NCBI GenBank assembly: GCA_001403755.1
Contig: CYUH01000015.1
Location: 846,589-910,588 of the forward strand
Direction: 5' to 3'
Length of the DNA: 64,000 nt
Origin: Chryseobacterium senegalense
GTDB lineage: Bacteria > Bacteroidota > Bacteroidia > Flavobacteriales > Weeksellaceae
The notes beneath the pieces were generated by a model, which saw only the letters and a list, made by a program, of their open reading frames with translations, was not told the origin of the DNA and searched no databases. A program made the translations under genes and the position numbers. Positions 16,396 to 25,321 of the stretch are shown one piece after another (within the stretch, counting starts at the first letter, position 1; every line of letters begins with the position of its first letter).

Positions 16396-18071
16396 ATGGA
16401 AAATTTCGTTGTATCAGCAAGAAAATACCGTCCACAAGAGTTTGATACTGTTGTGGGGCAATCTCATATAACCGATACGTTGGAGCATGCCATAGAAGAA
16501 AATCAATTGGCACAAGCCTTATTGTTTTGCGGTCCGAGAGGAGTTGGTAAAACAACGTGTGCTAGAATTCTTGCAAGAAAAATCAACGAAAAAGACGGAT
16601 CTACTTCCGAGGATGGTTTTGCCTACAATATTTTCGAACTTGATGCCGCCTCGAATAACTCTGTGGAAGATATTCGGGATCTGACAGATCAGGTGCGTTT
16701 TGCGCCACAAGTAGGAAAGTATAAAATCTACATTATTGACGAGGTTCACATGCTTTCCTCAGCAGCTTTCAATGCGTTTTTGAAAACTTTGGAAGAACCG
16801 CCGGCTCACGCAATTTTTATTCTTGCAACTACTGAAAAACACAAGATTATTCCTACGATTTTGTCTAGATGCCAGATTTATGATTTCAAAAGAATCACCA
16901 TTGAAGACATTCAAAATCATCTGAAAAATATCGCTGATAAAGAAGGAATTACCTATGAAGATGACGCACTATATCTGATCGCTCAAAAAGCAGATGGTGC
17001 GCTTCGGGATGCTCTTTCTATTTTCGACCGACTTTCTACCTTTACCCAGAAAAATATTACTTTGGCTAAGGCTGCCGAAGTTTTGAATATTTTAGATTAT
17101 GACCAGTATCTCAATATTGTCGATATCGCACATGAAAATAGGATTTCCGATGTTTTGTTTGCCTTTAACGAAATTGTGAAAAAAGGTTTTGATCCACATA
17201 TTTTCATTGCTGGACTTGGGAATCATTTTAGAGATTTAATGATGGCGCAAAATCCCGTGACATTAAGTTTAATTGAGGTGGGGGAAAAAACAAAAGCTAA
17301 ATTTGCTGAGCAAAGCAAAAAATGGAATGCCCAACAACTTATTGATGCGATCGAAATTTGCAACCATGCAGACATCAATTATAAAAATTCAAAGAATCCA
17401 AGGCTAACGGTAGAAATAGCTTTGATGCAGCTTTCTTCCATCACTGCCAACGGTACCGATGTAAAAAAAAAAAGTATCTGATACTGGCGCCGCTTCTGAG
17501 AACAGAATCCGCAGCTAAATCGCTTCCTGAAGCTCCTAAAATAAAAGTTTCCGAAGAGTTTCCAAAGGAAAGCGTTCCAAAAATTCAGAAAACAGCCGAA
17601 CCGATTGCGCAAAAAAACATTCAGCCGAAGTATAGCATTTTTGCAGCTTTGAACCCTGCTGAAAAGGAAAAAGAGCAAGTAAAAACCGACGCAAAAGAGC
17701 AATTGCCCAGCAACCATTTCACCGAAACGGACCTGCATAATGAATGGAATAAGTTTTTGGTCGAAATGCAGAACGAAGACATTATTGTTTACAATGCAAT
17801 CAGTTCTTTCAAACTCCGGAAGAAAGACGAAAATACCGTTGAAATTACCTATCCATCAGAATCTGCAAAAAGCGAATTCGAAAAGGTGAGAGGGGATTTT
17901 TTCAATCATTTCATGCATAAAGTCAGCCATTTTAATATCGTGATCGAATATAAAAATGATGTTACCCTAAAAAAAGAAATCGTCACCAAACGAAAGATTT
18001 TTGATAAATTTGCTGAATTAAATCCTGTTTTGAAGGATTTAGACGATATATTTAAGTTTGACCTCAATTAA
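16396..18071 (+). CDS. dnaX: DNA polymerase III subunits gamma/tau, split at an A11 run (needs slippage for tau)
   Basis: The in-frame product is 361 residues (16396-17481, stop TGA) and holds the clamp-loader ATPase: Walker A GPRGVGKTT (Lys52), DEVHML Walker B, and the SRC sensor (ILSRCQ). The usual four-cysteine zinc module after Walker A is absent. Eleven consecutive A residues (about 17463-17473) lie at the end; a -1 shift there enters an open frame that runs without stop to 18071, giving about 558 residues, a normal flavobacterial gamma/tau length, with a tau-like tail (LHNEWNKFLVEMQNEDIIVYNAI). A short hairpin AGTAT-CTG-ATACT follows the run directly. The in-frame product is thus gamma-like and tau would need slippage or frameshifting. 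A homopolymer sequencing error is the main alternative. Confidence 0.85.
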
Positions 18072-18112
18072 AATTACCAGAAGCCAACGAAATTTTGGCT
18101 TGCCTTTTTACA

Positions 18113-19180
18113 ATGAATTTAAAAGATTTAGAAAACAACTGGGTAAAAGATTTTCCTAGCCCATTGATTATTGCAGGACCATGTAGCGCAGAAAGTGAAT
18201 CTCAAATGCTGGAAACAGCGAGAAGAATAAAAGAATCAAATGCGGAAGTTCCTATTTTCCGGGCAGGAATCTGGAAACCAAGAACCAAACCGAACGGATT
18301 TGAAGGCGTTGGGGTTATTGGTCTGAATTGGTTGAAAAAAGTAAAATCAGAATATGGTTTCAAAACAGCGACCGAAGTGGCGAATGCGCATCACGTTGCA
18401 GCTGCGTTAGAAGCTGATGTAGATATTTTGTGGATCGGTGCGAGATCTACCGTGAATCCTTTTACCGTTCAAGAAATCGCAGAAGCTTTAAAAGGAACTG
18501 ATAAACCGGTTTTCGTAAAAAATCCTGTAAATCCTGATTTGGCGTTGTGGATTGGAGCGTTGGAAAGACTTTTAGGACAAGATGTGAAGAATCTCGGCGT
18601 TATTCACCGTGGATTTTCTACTTACCAGAAAACAAAATACCGAAACATTCCGAATTGGCAAATTGCTTTAGATTTTAAAAATCAATATCCGAACATCCCA
18701 ATGTTGGTAGATCCATCGCATATATGCGGGAACAGAACCGGTTTGGCAGGCATTGCTCAGGAGGCACTCAATGTTGGTTATCAAGGAATGATCATAGAAA
18801 CCCATTGCAGTCCGGACGAAGCTTGGAGCGACGCTTCACAGCAGATTACGCCTGAGGTTTTGGCAGAGTTGATCAGCAATTTGCAAATCAGAAATTCAGA
18901 TATTTCAGCTTTTGATGACGAAATGGGAAGACACCGAACTTTAATTTCGGATCTTGACTTTAATTTAATTGAACTTTTATCCCAACGAATGAGGATTTCT
19001 GAGAAAATCGGAACTTTAAAAAAGGAAAACAACATTGCGATTTTTCAACCCGAGAGATGGAAAGTGATCACAGAATACGCAAGCCAAAAAGCGGATGAAA
19101 CAGGAATGTCGCAAGAATTCATTGAGAAAGTTTTCAAAGCAATTCATGAAGAATCAATCGAGATTCAGAATAATATTTAG
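18113..19180 (+). CDS. bifunctional DAHP synthase / chorismate mutase
   Basis: Encodes 355 residues from the ATG at 18113 (MNLKDLENNW); an upstream in-frame TTG at 18095 is not used in my reading. The N-terminal KDO8P-synthase-like DAHP synthase (about 10-260) has IIAGPCSAES, FRAGIWKPRTKPNGFEG and VDPSHICGNRTG. The C-terminal part (about 270-355) is an AroQ-type chorismate mutase, with DEMGRHRTLISDLDFNLIELLSQRMRISEKIG. The protein joins the first step of the shikimate pathway to the Phe/Tyr branch point, so prephenate or chorismate feedback through the mutase domain is likely by analogy. It follows dnaX after about 40 bases. Confidence 0.93.
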   Translation: MNLKDLENNWVKDFPSPLIIAGPCSAESESQMLETARRIKESNAEVPIFRAGIWKPRTKPNGFEGVGVIGLNWLKKVKSEYGFKTATEVANAHHVAAALEADVDILWIGARSTVNPFTVQEIAEALKGTDKPVFVKNPVNPDLALWIGALERLLGQDVKNLGVIHRGFSTYQKTKYRNIPNWQIALDFKNQYPNIPMLVDPSHICGNRTGLAGIAQEALNVGYQGMIIETHCSPDEAWSDASQQITPEVLAELISNLQIRNSDISAFDDEMGRHRTLISDLDFNLIELLSQRMRISEKIGTLKKENNIAIFQPERWKVITEYASQKADETGMSQEFIEKVFKAIHEESIEIQNNI

Positions 19181-19204
19181 GATGATATTCATAATTTCTT
19201 TTTA

Positions 19205-20131
19205 ATGAAAGGGCTCATCACCAAATCTACAGGAAGTTGGTACCAGGTTTTGGAACAAGAAACCGGGCGATTTTTTGAGGCGAGAATTCGGGGTAAGTTC
19301 AAACTCATTAAAACAAGGTTAACCAATCCATTGGCGGTAGGAGATCGGGTAGAATTCTCTTTGGAGCAGGACGAAGTCGCATGGATTACCAAGATTGAAC
19401 CTAGAAAAAATTACCTCATTCGAAAATCGGTAAACCTTTCGAAAGAAGCGCATATTATCGCATCAAATATTGATGTCGCATGCTTTATTTTTACGGTAAA
19501 ACATCCGGAAACTTCGCTCGGTTTTCTCGATCGGTTTTTGGCGTGTTGCGAAGCATATAATATTAAGCCGCTCATTTTGTTCAATAAAATGGATATGTTG
19601 AATGCAGATGAGAAAGATTTTGTAGCAAGTTTTCGGGATTTGTACGAGCATATTGGTTATGAAACGATGGAGATTTCTTCTTACTCCAAAATGAATCTCG
19701 AAGCGCTTAAGCAAACCATCAAAGATAAAGTTTCTGTGTTTTTTGGACACTCGGGAAGTGGCAAATCAACTTTGGTAAATGCGATGCAACCGAATTTAAA
19801 TATCAAAACATCAGAGATTTCTGTATCTCAGTTGAAAGGAAAGCATACGACAACATTTGCGCAAATGCATTTTTGGGATTTCGGTGGAAGTGTCATTGAC
19901 ACACCCGGCGTTCGAGAATTTGCGATGATTGATGTTCAGAAAGAAGAAATCCAACATTATTTCCCTGAGATTTTCAGAATCGGAAGAGATTGCAAGTTTC
20001 ACAACTGTATGCATTTGAACGAACCTAAATGTGCAGTTCTGGCCAATTTAGAAACCGGAGAAATTGAGGAAACCCGTTATATGACGTATTTGAAGCTCAT
20101 GGAAGAAGCGGAAGAAAACGCTGCGCTATAA
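19205..20131 (+). CDS. rsgA: small ribosomal subunit biogenesis GTPase RsgA
   Basis: Encodes 308 residues. An N-terminal OB-fold is followed by a circularly permuted GTPase: G4 motif NKMD (127-130) comes before G1 GHSGSGKST (181-189) and G3 DTPG (232-235). The C-terminal zinc finger has the expected Cys/His pattern in RDCKFHNCMHLNEPKC (about 264-279). RsgA matures the 30S subunit. The gene ends at 20131; the hairpin just after it has its T-run on the minus strand and probably serves a different transcript. Confidence 0.95.
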   Translation: MKGLITKSTGSWYQVLEQETGRFFEARIRGKFKLIKTRLTNPLAVGDRVEFSLEQDEVAWITKIEPRKNYLIRKSVNLSKEAHIIASNIDVACFIFTVKHPETSLGFLDRFLACCEAYNIKPLILFNKMDMLNADEKDFVASFRDLYEHIGYETMEISSYSKMNLEALKQTIKDKVSVFFGHSGSGKSTLVNAMQPNLNIKTSEISVSQLKGKHTTTFAQMHFWDFGGSVIDTPGVREFAMIDVQKEEIQHYFPEIFRIGRDCKFHNCMHLNEPKCAVLANLETGEIEETRYMTYLKLMEEAEENAAL

Positions 20132-20257
20132 AAATAAAAAACCCAGCCAAGGCTGGGTAAAAACTAATAACCATGAAAACTCAAATTAAACATGAGAATC
20201 GAAAAATAAATTACAATTTCCGTGCCAAATTTTTTGGCTGTTCATCATGAGGATTTT
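20131..20257 (-). ncRNA. candidate small RNA between rsgA and ndk
   Basis: On the minus strand a -7 box TATCTTTGC (20263-20271) is followed by about 120 bases that end in a strong hairpin ACCCAGCC-TT-GGCTGGGT with a T-rich tail (20158 down to about 20131). No minus-strand gene lies on either side to use this terminator. The predicted RNA folds locally: TCGAAAA near its 5' end pairs with TTTTCGA, enclosing a perfect GCCAAA-AAA-TTTGGC hairpin. It could also encode a 20-residue peptide ([12 protein letters not shown]...SHV). The promoter is back to back with that of ndk. No family assigned; expression data are needed. Confidence 0.5.
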
Positions 20258-20262
20258 CGATG

Positions 20263-20290
20263 CAAAGATAAGAAATTTTTTGTACTTTTG
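20263..20290. promoter_or_regulatory. divergent -7 elements: candidate sRNA (-) and ndk (+)
   Basis: TATCTTTG on the minus strand (20263-20270) and TACTTTTG on the plus strand (20283-20290) lie 12 bases apart. The plus element is 21 bases before the ndk ATG. Confidence 0.55.
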
Positions 20291-20311
20291 CGCCACAATA
20301 AAACAAGATTT

Positions 20312-20731
20312 ATGTCAAGTAACATTACATTCACAATGATAAAACCAGATGCAGTTGCAGATGGTCACATTGGTGCTATTTTAGGAAAAATTGCTGAAGG
20401 AGGTTTCAAAATTAAAGCGTTGAAATTAACGCAACTTACGGTAGCGGATGCTCAAAAATTTTATGCAGTACACGCTGAAAGACCTTTCTATGGCGAGTTG
20501 GTTGAGTTTATGTCTTCTGGGCCAATCGTAGCAGCGGTTTTAGAAAAAGATAACGCTGTTGAAGATTTCCGTACGCTAATTGGTGCTACCAATCCAGCTG
20601 CAGCTGCTGAAGGAACCATCAGAAAAATGTTCGCAAGAAGCATTGGCGAAAACGCAGTTCACGGATCGGATTCTGATGAGAATGCGTTAATCGAAGCACA
20701 ATTTCACTTCTCAGGAAGAGAAATTTTCTAA
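20312..20731 (+). CDS. ndk: nucleoside-diphosphate kinase
   Basis: Encodes 139 residues from the ATG at 20312 ([14 protein letters not shown]); a longer in-frame reading from 20222 would cross the promoter and is rejected. TMIKPDAV and the catalytic NAVHGSDS with His117 are diagnostic. It balances NTP and dNTP pools by phosphate transfer through phospho-histidine. It is monocistronic, with its own promoter and a strong terminator. Confidence 0.96.
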   Translation: MSSNITFTMIKPDAVADGHIGAILGKIAEGGFKIKALKLTQLTVADAQKFYAVHAERPFYGELVEFMSSGPIVAAVLEKDNAVEDFRTLIGATNPAAAAEGTIRKMFARSIGENAVHGSDSDENALIEAQFHFSGREIF

Positions 20732-20753
20732 TTTAGAATCATCTTATTTTCAT

Positions 20754-20787
20754 AAAAGTCCGAAAATAATTTTCGGACTTTTTTTAT
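20754..20787. terminator. bidirectional terminator between ndk and a convergent small gene
   Basis: The perfect stem AAAAGTCCGAAAA / TTTTCGGACTTTT has a 3-base loop, with T-run on the plus side and A-rich bases on the left. Confidence 0.85.
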
Positions 20788-21065
20788 TTTTTAATAGCTA
20801 CATCAAAATCGGGGGAAGCATCAGTTCTACTTATAAAATGTGCTGTTCCGTGTTTTTTCTTTACTTTATTTGCCCACAGAATTCCTGCCGTAATTCCTAA
20901 AAGCAAACAAAGTGCAAAGAGACAATTTCCTAAAGTTTCATTCTCTAGAGAAAACTTCAAAATCACCCCAATAATTCCGAAAAGCAGTGTTGGCGAAAGA
21001 ACAATCTTAAACCAATTGATCCATTCAATTCCGTTTTCAAAATTTGAAAGTTTTTCCGGTTCCAT
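20784..21065 (-). CDS. small two-span membrane protein of unknown function
   Basis: Encodes 93 residues with two hydrophobic segments (about 18-38, FKIVLSPTLLFGIIGVILKF, and 47-65, NCLFALCLLLGITAGILWA) and a charged C-terminal tail. No signal peptide and no motif I recognise. It lies 18 bases downstream of rpe on the same strand, so they may share a transcript; its stop falls in the shared terminator with ndk. Confidence 0.65.
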   Translation of the reverse strand: MEPEKLSNFENGIEWINWFKIVLSPTLLFGIIGVILKFSLENETLGNCLFALCLLLGITAGILWANKVKKKHGTAHFISRTDASPDFDVAIKK

Positions 21066-21083
21066 TTTTTTTTTAAAAATACC

Positions 21084-21734
21084 TTAAATTTTCAAAAGTT
21101 CTATCGTTTTTTCAGGATCAGAAGTGGAAAAAACAGCGTTTCCTGCGACCAAAACATCAGCTCCGGCTTCGAAAAGTTTTCCCGCATTGTCCAAATTCAC
21201 ACCACCATCAATCTGAATTAAAGCAGTGGAATTGTTGGAAAGGATCAAGTCCTTGGTTTCAGCAATTTTTTTGTAGGTATTTTCAATGAATTTTTGTCCA
21301 CCAAAACCGGGATTTACACTCATTAATAATACCAAATCCACTTCTGCGATGATGTCTTCCAACATCAACACCGGTGTCGATGGATTCAAAACTACTCCTG
21401 CTTTTGCACCTTTATCTTGGATGAAATTAATCGTTCGGTGAAGATGGATACACGCTTCATAATGCACGGAAACTAAATCTGCGCCCATGTTGATGAATTC
21501 TTCTACATATTTTTCAGGTTCTACGATCATTAAATGGACATCAACAAATTTCTTCGCATGTTGCTGAATGGTTTTCATCACCGGAAATCCGAAAGAAATG
21601 TTGGGAACAAATCTGCCGTCCATTACGTCTACATGTAGCCAATCGGCTTGCGAACGGTTGAGCATTTCGATATCTCTTTCCAAATTCCCGAAATCTGCGG
21701 ATAGCAGGGAAGGAGCGATGAGTTTTGTTTTCAT
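21084..21734 (-). CDS. rpe: ribulose-phosphate 3-epimerase
   Basis: I take the ATG at 21734 (MKTKLIAPSLLSADF), giving 216 residues, the family norm; a longer reading would overlap the upstream gene. The TIM barrel has the metal-binding residues in ADWLHVDVMDGRFVPN, VDVHLM and IQIDGGVN, plus MSVNPGFGGQKF. It interconverts ribulose-5-phosphate and xylulose-5-phosphate in the pentose phosphate pathway. The upstream NTF2-like gene ends 28 bases before it. Confidence 0.95.
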   Translation of the reverse strand: MKTKLIAPSLLSADFGNLERDIEMLNRSQADWLHVDVMDGRFVPNISFGFPVMKTIQQHAKKFVDVHLMIVEPEKYVEEFINMGADLVSVHYEACIHLHRTINFIQDKGAKAGVVLNPSTPVLMLEDIIAEVDLVLLMSVNPGFGGQKFIENTYKKIAETKDLILSNNSTALIQIDGGVNLDNAGKLFEAGADVLVAGNAVFSTSDPEKTIELLKI

Positions 21735-21762
21735 TTTTTTACTTTGTTTATTTCTACTTTTT

Positions 21763-22221
21763 CTAATCTTTAAAATATTTTTTTCCAATTTCTTCGGAGC
21801 AGTCAGTTCCTGAATCAAGCGATAGTTTCCAGTTTCCTTTTTCATCACGCTTCCAGATGCTTACATAATAGGAATATGAAGTTTCAATTTTTCCGTTCAC
21901 CTCATAAGTAGCCTTCCCAATCCCATACGTATAACCCATATCGTTGGATTTAGAAACTTCTGCCTTTAGTGGAATCCAGTCCAAAGATTTTAATTTGGAA
22001 AAATTTTCAATGCTCTTGTCTCGATCAGTAATGATTCCGGCTTTATAAGTGAATGTTGTAGTATTTGTAGCCAAATACGTTTCGAAAGCAGTTTTCACGC
22101 CTTTGTCTCGGGATAGTTTTGCGAAACTTTCGTCGGACTTCAAAAGTTGTTTCTCGGCCTTAGTTTGTGCAAAGAGCAACACATTCATAAAAATGAACAG
22201 CAAAGCGAAATGGGTTTTCAT
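21763..22221 (-). CDS. secreted NTF2/SnoaL-like (DUF4440) protein
   Basis: Encodes 152 residues with a signal peptide (about 1-19, ending LLFAQ). The mature part is one small alpha/beta domain with KSDESFAKLSRDKGVKTAFETYLA, YGIGKATYEVNGK and YYVSIWKRDEKGNWKLSLDSGTD, matching the DUF4440 pattern. It is periplasmic or secreted. No catalytic role can be given. Probably co-transcribed with the M42 peptidase gene upstream (22-base gap). Confidence 0.75.
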   Translation of the reverse strand: MKTHFALLFIFMNVLLFAQTKAEKQLLKSDESFAKLSRDKGVKTAFETYLATNTTTFTYKAGIITDRDKSIENFSKLKSLDWIPLKAEVSKSNDMGYTYGIGKATYEVNGKIETSYSYYVSIWKRDEKGNWKLSLDSGTDCSEEIGKKYFKD

Positions 22222-22243
22222 AGGGTTGCGGTTTTAAGTTTAT

Positions 22244-23320
22244 TTAGTGGTACTTCAAATTCATGGTTGGCTTTATTTTCAATAAAGTTTCATAAATCAG
22301 CTGAATCACATTGGACACATCTTCCTTGGAAACCATTTCTACCGTTGTGTGCATATAACGCAGCGGAAGCGAAATCAGTGCAGAAGGAGTTCCGCCGTTG
22401 GAATGTGCAAAAGCATCGGTATCGGTTCCTGTTGCTCTACTTGCAGCCGCTCTTTGAAAAGGAATTTTTTTGGTTTTTGCCGTTTCAACGATCAGTTCGC
22501 GCAAATTGTGATGAATACTTGGTGCGTAGAAAATTACGGGACCATTTCCACATTTTTGATCACCTTCCTTTTTCTTTTCAATCATCGGAGTTGTGGTGTC
22601 GTGCGTAACATCAGTAATAATCGCAATATTCGGTTTAATAGTGTCTGCAATCATATCCGCTCCGTAAAGTCCAACCTCCTCTTGAACGGAATTGGTAATG
22701 TACAAACCAAATGGAAGTTTCTTTTTGTTTTCCTTTAAAAGCCGTGCAACTTCGGCAATCATAAACCCGCCGATGCGGTTGTCTAAAGCTCGACACACAA
22801 AATATCGGTCATTCAGTTCGAAAAATTCATCAGGATAAGTAATCATGGTTCCCACGAAAATTCCCAAATCTTCCACTTCTTTTTTGTTGGTTGCGCCACA
22901 ATCAATAAAGATATTTTCGAGTTTCGGAACGGGTTCGTTGGAATTTACCCCTCTCGTATGAATTGCAGGCCAGCCAAAAACACCTTTTACAATGCCTTTT
23001 TCGCCATGAATATGAACTACTTTTGAAGGAGCGATCATTTGATCGGATCCACCGTTCCGGATGACATAAATTAAACCATCATCGGTAATGTAATTCACGT
23101 ACCAAGAGATTTCGTCGGCGTGCGCTTCGATGACCACCTTGAATTCGGCTTCCGGATTGATGATGCCGTAGCAAGTTCCGTAGTGGTCTACTTCTATTTT
23201 GTCCACAAATGGTTGGATGTAATTCATCCATATTTTTTGTCCGTTGTGTTCGTAACCGGTTGGACTTGCAGTGTTTAGATATTCTTCTAAAAATTCAAAA
23301 GATTTTTTTTCAAATTTCAT
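22244..23320 (-). CDS. M42-family metallopeptidase (glutamyl aminopeptidase-like)
   Basis: Encodes 358 residues. The co-catalytic metal site of the M42/M28 clan is visible: His67-x-Asp69 in EAHADE, Asp in FIDCGATN, the Glu pair in NSVQEEVGLYGAD, Asp in IITDVTHD, and a late His in LRYMHTTVEM. No signal peptide, so it is a cytosolic peptide-trimming enzyme, likely a large tetrahedral oligomer by analogy. First gene of a minus-strand run with the NTF2-like gene and perhaps rpe. Confidence 0.88.
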   Translation of the reverse strand: MKFEKKSFEFLEEYLNTASPTGYEHNGQKIWMNYIQPFVDKIEVDHYGTCYGIINPEAEFKVVIEAHADEISWYVNYITDDGLIYVIRNGGSDQMIAPSKVVHIHGEKGIVKGVFGWPAIHTRGVNSNEPVPKLENIFIDCGATNKKEVEDLGIFVGTMITYPDEFFELNDRYFVCRALDNRIGGFMIAEVARLLKENKKKLPFGLYITNSVQEEVGLYGADMIADTIKPNIAIITDVTHDTTTPMIEKKKEGDQKCGNGPVIFYAPSIHHNLRELIVETAKTKKIPFQRAAASRATGTDTDAFAHSNGGTPSALISLPLRYMHTTVEMVSKEDVSNVIQLIYETLLKIKPTMNLKYH

Positions 23321-23375
23321 ATAAAAAAGGAATGAATTTTGTTATTAACATTTAATTTTATAGGAAGTAAAAGTA

Positions 23376-24083
23376 ATGAAATTAAACAAAATAATCGTCA
23401 TATTTCTTTTGTTTTCGGGGGTTGGTGCTTATGCGCAACAAGATACACTTTTCACACCGAAACCATTGAGCCAATATCCGCAGGAGCTTTTGAAAACGGA
23501 TGAATTTGGAAATAAATATTACTACGACGAAGCACAAAAAGCCAAAATTTACGAAATCAATGGGGAGAATGTGGTGGTAATGGATGAATTGATCTTATTG
23601 AATAAACCTAGATTTAATAATCAACTTGATCAGAATTATTATTATTTTCTTAATAAAAAACTGAACCGTATATATCCGTTGTTCATTACCGCTTTAAGCC
23701 AATATCAAGAAATTCAGAAAGATATACAGAAACTCGACAAAAGTTCTCAGCGCAAATATGTTGATGAGAAACAGAAAGCCCTTGCAGATCAATATGAGAA
23801 GCAATTGAGGAATTTAACCACCACAGAAGGGAGAGTTTTTGCGAAATTGATGAATCGTGCGACCGGGAAAACTGTTTTCGAAATCATTAAAGAATTACGA
23901 GGTGGCTGGAGCGCTTTCTGGTGGAACGTCAAAGGAAATATAGCGGACGTCGACCTGAAGGAGCCTTACGATCCGCACAAAAACAGATCCGACGAGTTTG
24001 TGGAATCTTTGCTGCAAAGCAATTGGAACGCTGGTTATTTTCAGCCATATCCTGGTTATCAGAATTTTAAAATCAAGAAATAA
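23376..24083 (+). CDS. DUF4294 secreted protein
   Basis: Encodes 235 residues with a signal peptide (about 1-20, ending AYAQ). Contains the DUF4294 region (NRIYPLFITALSQYQEIQKDIQKL, RATGKTVFEIIKELRGGWSAFWWN), a mostly helical domain typical of Bacteroidota. The conserved RGGWSAFWW segment is striking but its function is not known. The next gene, an S1/P1 nuclease, starts 3 bases after the stop, so the two are co-transcribed. Confidence 0.8.
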   Translation: MKLNKIIVIFLLFSGVGAYAQQDTLFTPKPLSQYPQELLKTDEFGNKYYYDEAQKAKIYEINGENVVVMDELILLNKPRFNNQLDQNYYYFLNKKLNRIYPLFITALSQYQEIQKDIQKLDKSSQRKYVDEKQKALADQYEKQLRNLTTTEGRVFAKLMNRATGKTVFEIIKELRGGWSAFWWNVKGNIADVDLKEPYDPHKNRSDEFVESLLQSNWNAGYFQPYPGYQNFKIKK

Positions 24084-24086
24084 TTT

Positions 24087-24878
24087 ATGAGAAAATTGTT
24101 ATTAAACTTAGTACTGATAATTCCGGTATTAAGTTTTAATTTGGCATACTCCTACGGGGTTACCGGTCACCGAGTTGTTGCGGAAATCGCGGAAAACCAC
24201 CTTTCGGGGAAAGCGAAACGTCATCTGAAAAAAATCATCGGAGACCAAAAATTGGCTTATTGGGCGAATTGGCCGGATTTTATTAAGTCCGATACCACCG
24301 GAGTTTGGAAGCAAACAGATCGTTGGCATTATGTAAACATCAATCCGCAACCGAATTTCAAAATGTTTTCTGATAGTTTGCAGGCCCAGACCGGACCTAA
24401 TTTATATACCCAAATCAAAACACTTTCAGAGCAAATTAAAGATAAAAAAACAGCTGCCAAAGATCGAGAAATTGCATTACGATTCTTAATTCATTTGGTA
24501 GGAGACTCTTCACAACCACTTCATGTTGGAAGAGCGGAAGATTTGGGTGGAAACAAGGTTAAGGTTAAATTCTTTGGAGAAAATACCAATTTGCATACGC
24601 TTTGGGATACGAAATTAATTGATTTTCAAAAATATAGCTACACAGAATATGCAAGGTTGCTGGATGTGAAATCGAAAGAAGAAGTAAAACAAATACAAGC
24701 CGGTACACTAGAGGATTGGCTGTATGATAGCCACCAAAGCGCTAATAGAATTTATGCTAATACTTTGATGGATGGTTCGTATTCTTATGACTACAACTAT
24801 AAATTTGCAGATTTAGTGGAGCGTCAATTACTTTACGGCGGCTTGCGGTTGGCGAAAATATTAAACGAAATTTTATAG
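24087..24878 (+). CDS. secreted S1/P1-type zinc nuclease
   Basis: Encodes 263 residues with a signal peptide (about 1-20). The trinuclear zinc ligands are in place: His28 (VTGHRV), Asp64 (WPDF), His81 (RWHYVN), His136 and Asp140 (LIHLVGD), His146 (QPLH), His170 and Asp174 (NLHTLWD). The residue five before the first His, the N-terminal Trp in nuclease P1, is Tyr23 here; in P1 that residue binds zinc through its backbone, so activity may be kept. It should degrade single-stranded DNA or RNA outside the cytosol. The end overlaps the convergent Nudix gene by 6 bases. Confidence 0.88.
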   Translation: MRKLLLNLVLIIPVLSFNLAYSYGVTGHRVVAEIAENHLSGKAKRHLKKIIGDQKLAYWANWPDFIKSDTTGVWKQTDRWHYVNINPQPNFKMFSDSLQAQTGPNLYTQIKTLSEQIKDKKTAAKDREIALRFLIHLVGDSSQPLHVGRAEDLGGNKVKVKFFGENTNLHTLWDTKLIDFQKYSYTEYARLLDVKSKEEVKQIQAGTLEDWLYDSHQSANRIYANTLMDGSYSYDYNYKFADLVERQLLYGGLRLAKILNEIL

Positions 24879-25289
24879 CAATTTTTCTTTCAATTTTTCG
24901 AATACAATTTTATCAATAGGTAAAGGAAATGGATTTTCATCTGTATCGATGGGAATCCATTCTATTTTTTCGATGCAAGGATCCATGATTAGAAATTCGT
25001 TTTCATCGATAATTTCGACGAGATAATAGACCGTCAAAAGCTGCTCGTTACTTCGAAAACGAGAAATCAAAAATTCCTCCTGCGTATAAAGATGACCGAG
25101 AATATTTATTTTGACATTCAGCTCCTCCTCAAATTCCCGATGCAAGCAATCTTGTAATCCTTCGCCGAATTCCAACCCGCCACCGGGAAGCTTCATCAGT
25201 TGTTCACCGGCATATTCTTCATGTAGGACTAAAACTTTTTTGTCTTTCACAGCGGCTGCATAAACTCGGATGTTGAACTTATCGATCAT
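24873..25289 (-). CDS. Nudix hydrolase
   Basis: Encodes 138 residues. The Nudix box GGGLEFGEGLQDCLHREFEEEL (about 36-57) fits G-x5-E-x7-REUxEExGU, with the metal-binding Glu cluster intact. It hydrolyses a nucleoside-diphosphate-linked substrate; which one cannot be told. Same strand as mnmD, which lies upstream with a 32-base gap. Confidence 0.85.
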   Translation of the reverse strand: MIDKFNIRVYAAAVKDKKVLVLHEEYAGEQLMKLPGGGLEFGEGLQDCLHREFEEELNVKINILGHLYTQEEFLISRFRSNEQLLTVYYLVEIIDENEFLIMDPCIEKIEWIPIDTDENPFPLPIDKIVFEKLKEKLL

Positions 25290-25321
25290 AATGGATGGTC
25301 TTAAGGATTTTCACAAAGTTA

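Noticed and set aside
16396..18071. dnaX as a pseudogene
   Set aside because: Only one shift at a homopolymer separates two well-conserved frames, and the gene is essential; slippage or a sequencing error explains it better.
20138..20162. Hairpin after rsgA as the rsgA terminator
   Set aside because: On the plus strand it is followed by A residues, not T residues; the T-tract is on the minus strand.
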